Assembly (NCBI GenBank): GCA_028822955.1
Contig: JAPKCL010000010.1
Coordinates: 1-26,745 of the forward strand
Direction of reading: 5' to 3'
Source of the DNA: Candidatus Poseidoniaceae archaeon
Lineage (GTDB): Archaea > Thermoplasmatota > Poseidoniia > Poseidoniales > Poseidoniaceae
Length of the DNA: 26,745 bases
Shown piece after piece: positions 9,098 to 16,549 of this stretch. The position numbers and the translations under genes were made by a program. The notes under the pieces are model-generated. The model was not told the DNA's origin. It saw nothing but the letters and a program-made list of their open reading frames with translations, and did no database searches. Every line of letters starts with the position of its first letter. Positions within the stretch are counted from its first letter, which is position 1.

Positions 9098-9463
9098 ATG
9101 AGTAATCCGATACGTAAGACAAACGCAAGATTGGTTGATGTAATCAGCCAGTTGAAAGCCCAGTCTCGCGACACCGGTGCCGCTGTTTGGCGAGATGTGG
9201 CCATGCGACTCTCCAAGAGTCGCAAGAATTGGGCACAGCCGAACTTGAGCCGCGTGAGTCGCTACGCCCCAGAGGGTGCAACCATCCTCGTACCAGGCAA
9301 GCTACTCGGCTCAGGTGAACTGTCCGCAAACCACACGATCGCCGCCTACAGTGTCAGCAATGGTGCACGTGAGAAAATAGAAGCCGCTGGTGGTCGAGTT
9401 ATGACCTACAGCGAGCTGATGAACGAAAATCCATCTGGAACGGGGGTTGTTATTCTTGGATGA
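9098..9463 (+). CDS. rpl18e: Large ribosomal subunit protein L18e
   Basis: The product is a 121-residue component of the 50S subunit found in archaea and eukaryotes (eL18), not in bacteria. Recognisable segments include the N-terminal MSNPIRKTNARLVDVISQLK, the central basic stretch SKSRKNWAQPNLSRVSRY, and GKLLGSGELSANHTIAAYSV, which match the L18e family. The frame stays open upstream to 8915, but that extension does not look like L18e. The ATG at 9098 has a good Shine-Dalgarno sequence (GAGGGA at 9087-9092) and gives the family's normal length. It is the first gene of the L18e-L13-S9-RpoN cluster that is conserved in archaea, and its stop overlaps the L13 start. Confidence 0.95.
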   Translation: MSNPIRKTNARLVDVISQLKAQSRDTGAAVWRDVAMRLSKSRKNWAQPNLSRVSRYAPEGATILVPGKLLGSGELSANHTIAAYSVSNGAREKIEAAGGRVMTYSELMNENPSGTGVVILG

Positions 9464-9941
9464 AACAACCTATGTTTTTGACGCGAACGAACTGATTCTC
9501 GGTCGTCTCGCTTCAGCTACAGCAGATATTCTGCTTAAGGCAGCCCGTGACCATCGCGATGACAAAGTGATTATCATCAATGCAGAGCATGCAATTGTCT
9601 CTGGTCGCCCACGCTCAGTTCTCAACACCTATCACGCCAAGTATAAGTTGAATCACGCCCGTAAAGGTCCGTTTTTCCCACGTATGCCTGACATGATTCT
9701 CAAGAGAGCAGTTCGTGGAATGTTGCCATATCAAAAGATCAGCAGTGGTCGCCGAGCACTACGCAATTTGCGTGTTGAAATTGGCTGTCCTGCTCATTTG
9801 TCTGGTGACCTTCCTGAAGGCCACGTTCATGGCGATACCACAAAATTCCGCAAAGACCTCCCAGAGCGATTCATCACTCTTGGAGATATTAGCGCCGACC
9901 TCGGCGCACCATCCCACCGTTGGACCGGAGGTGAGCAATGA
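9456..9941 (+). CDS. rpl13: Large ribosomal subunit protein L13 (uL13)
   Basis: The product is a 50S subunit assembly protein. Family features are DANELILGRLAS near the N-terminus, the nucleotide-fold-like VIIINAEHAIVSGRP stretch, and FPRMPDMILKRAVRGMLPYQ in the middle. From TTG 9456 the protein has 161 residues, slightly longer than typical archaeal L13 because of the C-terminal tail. The start is not ATG. GGGGG at 9442-9446 is nine bases before TTG 9456, which is preferred; TTG 9447 lies directly against the GGGGG and is less likely. The gene overlaps the end of rpl18e by eight bases, which implies translational coupling. Its stop overlaps the start of rps9. Confidence 0.93.
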   Translation: MDETTYVFDANELILGRLASATADILLKAARDHRDDKVIIINAEHAIVSGRPRSVLNTYHAKYKLNHARKGPFFPRMPDMILKRAVRGMLPYQKISSGRRALRNLRVEIGCPAHLSGDLPEGHVHGDTTKFRKDLPERFITLGDISADLGAPSHRWTGGEQ

Positions 9942-10375
9942 TGGCTCGTAAAAAACAAAAGTCAGTACAATCATCTGGTAAGCGTAAGACTGCAGTTGCC
10001 CGTGCTTCACTGAAGGCAGGTAAAGGCAGAGTTCGTGTCAACAGTTCACCTATCGAAATTCTACAACCGTCTCTTGCACGTCGCAAGTCAATGGAACCAT
10101 TGATTATTGCAGATGCAATGAACCGATTGAGCAAGGTCGACATTACCATCACCACTCTTGGTGGAGGAATAATGGGTCAGACTGACGCTATTCGAACCGC
10201 AATCGCTCGTGGCCTTGTTCTTTACAACGGTGGCGCAGAAGGTATCGATGAAGAACTTCGAGAAGAATACCTTCGCTTCGACCGTAGCCTTTTGGTTAAC
10301 GATCCACGACGCAAGGAAGCCAAGCACCAACTCGGACGCGGTGCTCGTCGAAAGAAGCAGAAGTCCTATCGATGA
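9941..10375 (+). CDS. rps9: Small ribosomal subunit protein S9 (uS9)
   Basis: The product is the 30S protein whose C-terminal tail reaches toward the P-site tRNA. Hallmarks are SSGKRKTAVARASLKAGKG at the N-terminus, the glycine-rich TTLGGGIMGQTDAIRTAIARG, the DPRRKEAKHQLGRGARRKKQ segment, and the invariant C-terminal SYR. From ATG 9941 the protein has 144 residues; ATG 9938 would add one Met. GGAGGTGA at 9927-9934 is one of the strongest Shine-Dalgarno sequences in the window, and its spacing favours 9941. The start overlaps the L13 stop codon, as expected for a tightly coupled operon. Confidence 0.95.
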   Translation: MARKKQKSVQSSGKRKTAVARASLKAGKGRVRVNSSPIEILQPSLARRKSMEPLIIADAMNRLSKVDITITTLGGGIMGQTDAIRTAIARGLVLYNGGAEGIDEELREEYLRFDRSLLVNDPRRKEAKHQLGRGARRKKQKSYR

Positions 10376-10384
10376 GGCGATATT

Positions 10385-10588
10385 ATGATTATACCAATAC
10401 GATGTTTTAGTTGCGGGGGCGTTATTGCCCACAAGTGGGAAGAATTCAGTGAATTGACAGCAGCAGGTGTCGAAATGGCAGATGCGCTTGACAAAGTTGG
10501 TCTAATGCGCTACTGTTGCCGCCGTATGTATGTCGGTCACATTGACCTCATCTACGAAATCGCTCCTTTCAGCACTTCCATTCAGTGA
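10385..10588 (+). CDS. rpoN: DNA-directed RNA polymerase subunit N (Rpo10)
   Basis: This 67-residue protein is the archaeal counterpart of eukaryotic RPB10. It begins MIIPIRCFSCGGVIAHKWEEF and contains MRYCCRRMYVGHIDLI. CFSC and the adjacent CC pair (42-43 region) are the four Zn2+ ligands of the atypical CX2C...CC zinc bundle, and all are present. GAGG at 10374-10377 gives a good Shine-Dalgarno spacing to ATG 10385, nine bases after the S9 stop. In many archaea rpoK and other genes follow rpoN, but here a tRNA gene comes next. This RpoN is unrelated to the bacterial sigma-54 factor of the same name. Confidence 0.96.
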   Translation: MIIPIRCFSCGGVIAHKWEEFSELTAAGVEMADALDKVGLMRYCCRRMYVGHIDLIYEIAPFSTSIQ

Positions 10589-10601
10589 GACGTACCAACC
10601 C

Positions 10602-10676
10602 GGGCCCGTGGGTTAGCTTGGCCTATACTTGGCGGCTGGGGGCCGTCAGACCCCAGTTCAAATCTGGGCGGGCCCA
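10602..10676 (+). tRNA. trnP: tRNA-Pro, anticodon GGG
   Basis: The acceptor stem GGGCCCG (10602-10608) pairs perfectly with CGGGCCC (10669-10675), and the discriminator is A10676. The anticodon arm is GGCGG/CCGTC (10631-10635, 10643-10647, one wobble) with loop CTGGGGG, placing anticodon GGG at 10638-10640. The T-arm CCCAG-TTCAAAT-CTGGG is perfect (10652-10668). A14, the G18G19 pair and A21 of the D-loop are present. The D-stem is weak, with one wobble and one T-T pair. CCA is not encoded and no intron is seen. The gene begins 13 bases after the rpoN stop, so it may be cut from the operon transcript. Confidence 0.95.
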
Positions 10677-10708
10677 CTTACACCATTACCAATTGAATGC
10701 TACTAAAA

Positions 10709-10722
10709 CTCAATTTTTTGAG
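10709..10722 (+). terminator. T-rich terminator after the tRNA
   Basis: CTCAA-TTTT-TTGAG forms a small self-complementary element containing six consecutive T residues (10714-10719), about 33 bases after the tRNA. A T-run of this kind is the usual archaeal termination signal and would separate the ribosomal operon from the next surface-protein gene. Confidence 0.45.
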
Positions 10723-10736
10723 ACCGGTAACCTTTG

Positions 10737-10767
10737 GTTTGATATGGGGCTTTGAAAAGTAGGTAAC
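10737..10767 (+). promoter_or_regulatory. Probable promoter of the beta-helix surface-protein gene
   Basis: TTTGATATGG at 10737-10746 is a plausible TATA box. The normal archaeal spacing of about 26 bases to the transcription start would put that start at or next to the ATG at 10768. That suggests a leaderless or nearly leaderless mRNA. An AGGTAA directly before the ATG is too close to act as a good Shine-Dalgarno sequence. Confidence 0.35.
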
Positions 10768-13700
10768 ATGCGAACTGTTCGGGCACTGTGTTTGACCCTT
10801 CTTCTCTTGTTGACTCCACTCTCTCTTCTTGCAACACCTGTAACGGCTACAGACACTTCAGTAAGTACCGATACCACGTGGTCTGGCGACATTATCCTCG
10901 CCGGAAACGTCACGGTAATGAATGGTTCAACACTCACGCTGTCCCCAGGAACAACGGTTGATGGTGGAGATGGGTATTGGATTCGAGTCGAGGGTACACT
11001 CCTTGCGGCTCAAACCGACTTTTTCTCGTCTCAAGTACCACTCACGAGTGGCTCACACGGAGCTGGCCTATGGACTGGAATTCATATTTCAAGCAAAGGT
11101 CATGCGGTTTTGAACGAGGTAACAATCCAGAATGCGAAAACTGCACTCAAGGTGGAAGGGCAACTTTCAGCCCACAAAGTTACTATCGAGGATGCCTATA
11201 TCGGCGTCAATGTTTTCGGTTCGGCAAATATTGAATCCCTTACGGCACAACATATCGATTATGAAGTTCTTCGAAACTCTGGGAATTTAAATCTCTCAAC
11301 AGGCCTTTTCAGTGATATTGCAGGTGGACTTTGGTCAACAGGTACGAGCACCCTTGACGCAGTGACTATTTCCCAAGCAGGGACAGGTTTGCGTTCGACA
11401 AGTGGAACACTTGCTGCAACAGGTATTGGATTCATAGACACAACCGTTGCAATTGCAAGCCAACAAGGAGCATCGACTACTGTTCAAAGCATAACTGGCA
11501 CGAATGTCGCTTTGCTTATCGATGCTGCCAACAGTGACGATTTAACCGTCTCGAATGGTGCAGTTACAGGTCATCGCCTTCTTCTGGCGAATGGGGCGAG
11601 TGCTTTTTCAATCAACGATATCGAATTTGAAGGCAATCCATCTGAATCACTTCCTGTAGTCGATCAAAGATGTACGGGCACCTGCAGTTGGGATGGCATT
11701 GAAGTTTCCAATGTTTCCAACGGCTTCTTTCTTTCAGGTTCTGGCAATCATTCAATATCCGGGCTCAATCTTTCTGCGACTGAACGTGGGATTGAAGGAA
11801 CAGGAACTGGCCACATAAGCCTCGATTTTATCAATATAACCGCTGGAACCAAAGGTATAGAGTTCCGTGACCCTGATAGTATTCTCAATGAAGTTTCTGT
11901 TGAAATGACATCGACCACATCGACCGCTTACGACCTTCTCGATGGGCACCACCAATGGACCTCAGTTAGTGCATCAAAAACATATTCTGCCCAAGATACA
12001 ACTTCAATCGGCCTCACTGCATGGTATGCTACCATCGAATCAACCTCTTTCTCATCACTTCATTTTGGTAACGGTATTCAGGCAAACCATGCCGAAATAT
12101 CAGGGAGTTCGTTTTCAGTTCAAGATGGAAAAGGTATCGGCATTCAATTGGAACGCAGTTCGCTCAACGTTGATACGTTGAATACACGCGTTTACCCTAA
12201 GGGCGTTATTCTCGACAAATCTTCCGACCTGCATGTTTCCGATTGGACTGCAGCAACCCATACTACCCCGCTTTCCATCAGTACCCTTTCAAACGCCATC
12301 ATTCGTAACTTCCAGCCTCAAAACACACCCACCTCTTCATCCGATGCCCTAGGCGATGGCACACTCATCTATGGTGGTTCAACAACGATGAACATTGCAG
12401 TATCGTCAGCATCGTATCTTGAAGAAACTCCGGTTACCTTCACCGACTTAGCTGGAAACCCAGTTGAAGCAACAATCAGTGTTCATGGTTTTTCAATTCA
12501 AAGCGACGTTAACGGAGGAGCCACACTTCCACTTCTCAGCAGTGGATCTTCAGTCGATGTTACTCTTGCCGGTGCTGGTGTACGCGTTGTATTGTATGGT
12601 TCCCAAAATGGTCAATCAGTACAAGTACCAGTTATTCCACAAGCCGACTGGATTATTTCAACAGGTCAATTTGTCTTCCTCGGCCCTCGACCTGATGGAC
12701 TGCCACATACGATGTCTGGAGACCTTACCATATCTACAGGGGCGGGCTTAGAATTGTCTGAGACATCTCTGGTTCTACCCGCTGATGGAAGCGTTGAGAT
12801 TCAGGGTTCAGGTGAATTGACCGGCAGCGGCTCATCTCTTGTATCGAACAGTCTTTCTCTTGGTTTTGATTCAGTGCTCACGCAATCAGATGGTGGGCAA
12901 GGAATGACTATTGCCTCCAACCTTACATGGGCTTGCCAAACAACACGTAGCGTCTCAAACATAGATATTCTTGGTTCTTTGATGATTCAACCTGGGTGTC
13001 CAATCGAGATGCTTGAAGGAAGCGTTGGTGGAACGGTCACAGCTCTCACCAGTGCTGAACTTACGATTTTATCCTCTCTTCAACTCACTGTTCTCGACAA
13101 AGGAGAACCTGTTGCAGGTGCACTAATTTCGATTGATGGTGCAGTCACCTCAACCGATGTGAACGGAGAGGTTTCGACCACTGCAACTGCAAGGTACGTC
13201 GATGATGATTCTGAAACGGTCGGAGGCATCAAAAATATTAATCTTCAAATTGGCTCATTTATGGATTTCGTGACTTGGGATTCCTCGACTTCGTTTGAGC
13301 ACATGTTCATGGCTTCGACGGTCATGCCGGGTTCTCTTTCTAACTGGCTGGTTCTCGAAGCCCAATGGAGCCCGTACTTCCTCGATGGTGATCTTGATGT
13401 TGAAGCATTGGGGACGCTAACAATCGATGATGGCGTTTCACTGCGCATTTCCGAAGGGAGTCAAATCAGCGTCGATGGTCGTATTGATGCAGGAGCAGCA
13501 ACCCTCTCCTCAACAGGCTCAGGCTCTCGTTGGGGTGGCTTTGTCATGGGCGGCGCCAGTTCAACCCTCGATTTTTCTTTGACCAATATCGTCGAAGCCT
13601 CACCGGCTTTAACAGTTGATAGTCAAGGAACCTTCATCGGTGACGGGATCACTATGGCACGTTCTTCAGGTGCTGACCCCCTCATTGTCATCAACAGTAA

Positions 13701-15459
13701 CAGTAATGCGAACATTACGCTCAAAAACTCGCACATGTATGATGCAGGGAACGGGTGCATCAAGGCATTCCCATCATCGAGTCATCTAACGCTCTCCGAA
13801 GTTACACTCGAATCATGCAACGGCATTGGCGTCTGGGCTCGCCAAATATCACTCAATTTTGATACGGTTGTTATTGGCGATGAGATCTCAACTGGATTTG
13901 ACTTTACCGCGGTTACCGGAGCATTGTCGAACATTGATGCTTCCTCGTTCAACGGTAGTGGTCATATTCTCGCTCTCGATTCAATCGATGAAGGTTTTAC
14001 GGTAACTCACTTGAATGGAACTGTTGGAGCAGGAGCGGGAATCACCGGTTCAAACAGCCGTGACATCCAGATGAGCCATATCCAACTTACAGGTTCACCT
14101 GGGCTTGACTTCGACAACTCAGCAGGAACATTGCATGATGTTATGTTGAATGGTCTTGGTTCAGGAACTGCGTTCATAAGCCACCATGGACGCTCTTCTA
14201 ACTCTCTGGTCATCGAAGACTTAGTTGCCTTTTCTTACTCGGTTGGAATTGATTTACACGGAGATGAAGGCGATGGCGCCATCGCTCCATTGATTCTCCG
14301 TAACCCCGACATCATCACTTCGACCGTACTTGCATCGGAGAATTACCCAGCCCGAATAGAAGGCGGCATCATGTATGGAGTCATTTCCGCTTCAGGAATG
14401 ATGGTTATCGATCTCATCGATACATCTACTGAAAACCCTTCAATGTACGATGGTGCAGAATTACGGACCTGGAAGACATTTACCCTCAGTGCTCAATTAA
14501 ATGGAATACTTCAGGATGTTGAATTTTCAATACAAACACTCGGCCTTGACCCTGCCTTTTCAACATCCGTGTTTGGCAATTCACTGCTTGTAGAAATCCC
14601 AGTAGCATATGCGGGTAACCAAACGAGTTCTACACTCACGTCCTTCAACGTTACAACTCAAGCTGGTGGTTTGCCAAATACTGTTTATGCTACAAATTAT
14701 TCTGAGACAACCCCTCTGCTCATTGAAATCACTTTACTTTCAAACAATCCACCCATCGTTGAAATTGTCAAACCATATTCAGGTGAGCGCGTTATGGAGT
14801 CGGTCCATCTTCTCGCAGCAGCAGAATACTCAGATGATTTAGATGAGGTACAGGATTTAACTTTGGTATGGATTATTTCTGATTCAACTGGAGTTGAAGT
14901 CATGCGTGGTCCAAATGAACCACAATACAACATCACGGATTTACAATTTGGATTGTATGTTCTAGAATTACGAGTGACCGATACTCTTGGTGCTACTTCC
15001 AGTGATGCGGTTGATTTTGAAGTCACAGAACTCGACAGTGATGAAGATTGGACGAATACCTGTATTTTCACCTTGAACACAAGTGTGTGGTTTGATAAAA
15101 CCAATGGTTACTCATGCGGTCCAGACAGTGAAGACACCGATGATGATAACGACGGTCACCCCGACACTCGAGACGCATGGCCGGTTGACCCGTGTGCGTG
15201 GCAAGATACCGATAACGACGGACTACCGAATGATGTCAAATGCCCTGAAGGGGAAACCACCTACCTTGTAGCAGACCCGGACGATGATAATGATGGTATT
15301 CTCGACATATTAGAAGGTACAACGGCAACAGAAAGTGGGGATTTTTCCACGGGTACACTTTTGCTCATTGTTCTCATTGTTGCAGGTATTGCTCTCTTTA
15401 TGATGAGAGTGAAGCGTGGCGGTGGCGAACTTGGCCCGATTGACGAGAAACATTTGTGA
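10768..15459 (+). CDS. Large exported beta-helix / PKD / Asp-repeat surface protein with C-terminal anchor
   Basis: The protein has 1563 residues. Residues 1-27 are a clear signal peptide (MRTVRALCLTLLLLLTPLSL, then an Ala/Thr cleavage region). Residues about 30-550 and 860-1210 have the short repeated Ser/Thr/Asn/Gly strands of right-handed parallel beta-helix proteins. Two segments, near 556-615 and 773-850, contain AGNPVEATISV and KGEPVAGALISIDG and resemble carboxypeptidase-regulatory-like modules. Residues about 1326-1420 look like a PKD or cadherin-like domain, and 1453-1515 carry three Asp-rich TSP3-like repeats such as DTDDDNDGHPD. One membrane helix (about 1530-1549) and a short basic tail anchor it. 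Beta-helices often bind or cut polysaccharide, but no catalytic site is visible, so binding or structure is equally likely. It shares repeats and topology with the giant protein at 556-8442. Confidence 0.85.
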   Translation: MRTVRALCLTLLLLLTPLSLLATPVTATDTSVSTDTTWSGDIILAGNVTVMNGSTLTLSPGTTVDGGDGYWIRVEGTLLAAQTDFFSSQVPLTSGSHGAGLWTGIHISSKGHAVLNEVTIQNAKTALKVEGQLSAHKVTIEDAYIGVNVFGSANIESLTAQHIDYEVLRNSGNLNLSTGLFSDIAGGLWSTGTSTLDAVTISQAGTGLRSTSGTLAATGIGFIDTTVAIASQQGASTTVQSITGTNVALLIDAANSDDLTVSNGAVTGHRLLLANGASAFSINDIEFEGNPSESLPVVDQRCTGTCSWDGIEVSNVSNGFFLSGSGNHSISGLNLSATERGIEGTGTGHISLDFINITAGTKGIEFRDPDSILNEVSVEMTSTTSTAYDLLDGHHQWTSVSASKTYSAQDTTSIGLTAWYATIESTSFSSLHFGNGIQANHAEISGSSFSVQDGKGIGIQLERSSLNVDTLNTRVYPKGVILDKSSDLHVSDWTAATHTTPLSISTLSNAIIRNFQPQNTPTSSSDALGDGTLIYGGSTTMNIAVSSASYLEETPVTFTDLAGNPVEATISVHGFSIQSDVNGGATLPLLSSGSSVDVTLAGAGVRVVLYGSQNGQSVQVPVIPQADWIISTGQFVFLGPRPDGLPHTMSGDLTISTGAGLELSETSLVLPADGSVEIQGSGELTGSGSSLVSNSLSLGFDSVLTQSDGGQGMTIASNLTWACQTTRSVSNIDILGSLMIQPGCPIEMLEGSVGGTVTALTSAELTILSSLQLTVLDKGEPVAGALISIDGAVTSTDVNGEVSTTATARYVDDDSETVGGIKNINLQIGSFMDFVTWDSSTSFEHMFMASTVMPGSLSNWLVLEAQWSPYFLDGDLDVEALGTLTIDDGVSLRISEGSQISVDGRIDAGAATLSSTGSGSRWGGFVMGGASSTLDFSLTNIVEASPALTVDSQGTFIGDGITMARSSGADPLIVINSNSNANITLKNSHMYDAGNGCIKAFPSSSHLTLSEVTLESCNGIGVWARQISLNFDTVVIGDEISTGFDFTAVTGALSNIDASSFNGSGHILALDSIDEGFTVTHLNGTVGAGAGITGSNSRDIQMSHIQLTGSPGLDFDNSAGTLHDVMLNGLGSGTAFISHHGRSSNSLVIEDLVAFSYSVGIDLHGDEGDGAIAPLILRNPDIITSTVLASENYPARIEGGIMYGVISASGMMVIDLIDTSTENPSMYDGAELRTWKTFTLSAQLNGILQDVEFSIQTLGLDPAFSTSVFGNSLLVEIPVAYAGNQTSSTLTSFNVTTQAGGLPNTVYATNYSETTPLLIEITLLSNNPPIVEIVKPYSGERVMESVHLLAAAEYSDDLDEVQDLTLVWIISDSTGVEVMRGPNEPQYNITDLQFGLYVLELRVTDTLGATSSDAVDFEVTELDSDEDWTNTCIFTLNTSVWFDKTNGYSCGPDSEDTDDDNDGHPDTRDAWPVDPCAWQDTDNDGLPNDVKCPEGETTYLVADPDDDNDGILDILEGTTATESGDFSTGTLLLIVLIVAGIALFMMRVKRGGGELGPIDEKHL

Positions 15460-15468
15460 GGCGTGAAT

Positions 15469-16041
15469 ATGGCCCAGGACTTGCTCTTATCTGCCAATGC
15501 ATTTGCTGCCACTGCGGTATTCATTCTCGGTCTTATCGTGGCTTGGGACGCCTTTTGGTTGACTCGACAAAGGAGTGACATACCTCAATTAGGTGAATTG
15601 AAGAATGGTGGTTTTGCTTGGCAGAGTGAAGGGCCCCATGAAGTCATTCGTCAATGGGGAAATCTTGCTTCGATGTCTGCCATGATCGCTCTTCCATGGG
15701 CGCTTATCAGCGTATCAAACACCAGTTATTGGTACGGTATTGCCTGGGGTGCGCTTTTATCGCTCCACATCATTTCATTACTTATTCCAAAGCGATATGC
15801 CATCACCCGCACTCACCTTTTTGCTGATGGCCAGAGGTATGATTGGAATCGATTGCGACTTGCCCGCCGCCAACCGGCTCGTCGAATAATGCTGTTACGG
15901 AAAGGCTGGGGTATTTTCGGGCCTCTGCCATTAGGTGGTGCGCAAAATGACTTGTCAGTGGCCCGTTCTCGTATTCTTTTAGCGCTTGATACTGAAGGCG
16001 ATTGGCCTCAAACCACAGAAAAAGAAACGGAAGAAGAGTAG
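15469..16041 (+). CDS. Two-helix membrane protein with a possible PH-like cytosolic domain
   Basis: The protein has 190 residues from ATG 15469; GAGG at 15458-15461 supports this start over the GTG at 15463. Helices lie at about residues 8-28 and 70-105 (the second is long or may be two helices, with WALISVSNTSYWYGIAWGAL). The C-terminal half has RYAITRTHLFADGQRYDWNR followed by many Arg residues, which resembles the strand pattern of bacterial PH-like domains in small membrane proteins. The tail is acidic (TEKETEEE). The gene begins nine bases after the beta-helix protein and may be co-transcribed with it. No enzyme motif is seen, and the PH-like assignment is tentative. Confidence 0.75.
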   Translation: MAQDLLLSANAFAATAVFILGLIVAWDAFWLTRQRSDIPQLGELKNGGFAWQSEGPHEVIRQWGNLASMSAMIALPWALISVSNTSYWYGIAWGALLSLHIISLLIPKRYAITRTHLFADGQRYDWNRLRLARRQPARRIMLLRKGWGIFGPLPLGGAQNDLSVARSRILLALDTEGDWPQTTEKETEEE

Positions 16042-16077
16042 CGTTATTCTCAATAGTCGTCTTGCATTGGGCGTGTT

Positions 16078-16506
16078 ATGGAATGGACACGAAGCGGCGA
16101 CGATGTATTTTTGCGACTTGACCCGGGTGAAGAAATTCATGCCTCAATACGCGCTCTTGCAGATGAAGCCGGTATCGATGCTGCAGCCATCACCAGCGGT
16201 ATTGGCCGAACTCGGATGAATGTACACGGCTTCATGGACGAATCCCACAAGTACCAACAGTGGTCACTTGAAGAAGCAAGTGAATTGGTAAGCATGCAAG
16301 GAAACTTAGCACGCCATGAAGATGGGAGTGCATTCACACATATTCATGCGACCTTCACAGCCAACGACAACACCGTTCATGCCGGACATTTGTTTGAAGC
16401 AACCGTTCACGTGGTTGCTGAAATACATTTGAGAATCCTCTCTCAAGCAATTATGACGCGCTGCCCAATGGCGAACAGTGATTTTGTGGCTCTTCGTTTC
16501 AGTTGA
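16078..16506 (+). CDS. PPC domain (DUF296) protein
   Basis: This 142-residue protein is a single PPC domain (Plants and Prokaryotes Conserved). Evidence is the opening RLDPGEEIHASIRALADEAG, the SGIGRTRMNVHGF stretch, and FTHIHATF...VHAGHLFEATV. His88, His90 and His104 occupy the positions of the three metal-binding histidines seen in prokaryotic PPC structures, where the domain forms a trimer. In plants PPC is fused to AT-hook DNA-binding motifs; prokaryotic stand-alone forms have no settled function. Here there is no AT-hook. The ATG at 16078 has no clear Shine-Dalgarno sequence. The gene lies 36 bases after the membrane protein and 43 bases before ligA. Confidence 0.88.
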   Translation: MEWTRSGDDVFLRLDPGEEIHASIRALADEAGIDAAAITSGIGRTRMNVHGFMDESHKYQQWSLEEASELVSMQGNLARHEDGSAFTHIHATFTANDNTVHAGHLFEATVHVVAEIHLRILSQAIMTRCPMANSDFVALRFS

Positions 16507-16549
16507 CCGTTAAGGGAGCCTTAAGAAGTCTCGATACCCTCGTTCTATT
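16507..16549 (+). promoter_or_regulatory. Short spacer with a small hairpin upstream of ligA
   Basis: TTAAGG-GAG-CCTTAA (16510-16524) is a perfect 6-bp hairpin. Its right arm runs into TTAAGAA, which sits about 26 bases before the ligA ATG and could act as a TATA box for a leaderless ligA transcript. No Shine-Dalgarno sequence precedes the ATG. The hairpin may overlap or mask the promoter. Confidence 0.3.

Noticed and set aside
14697..15104. 135-residue minus-strand open frame inside the beta-helix gene
   Set aside because: It is a Ser-rich shadow of the coding strand, with no start signal or domain.
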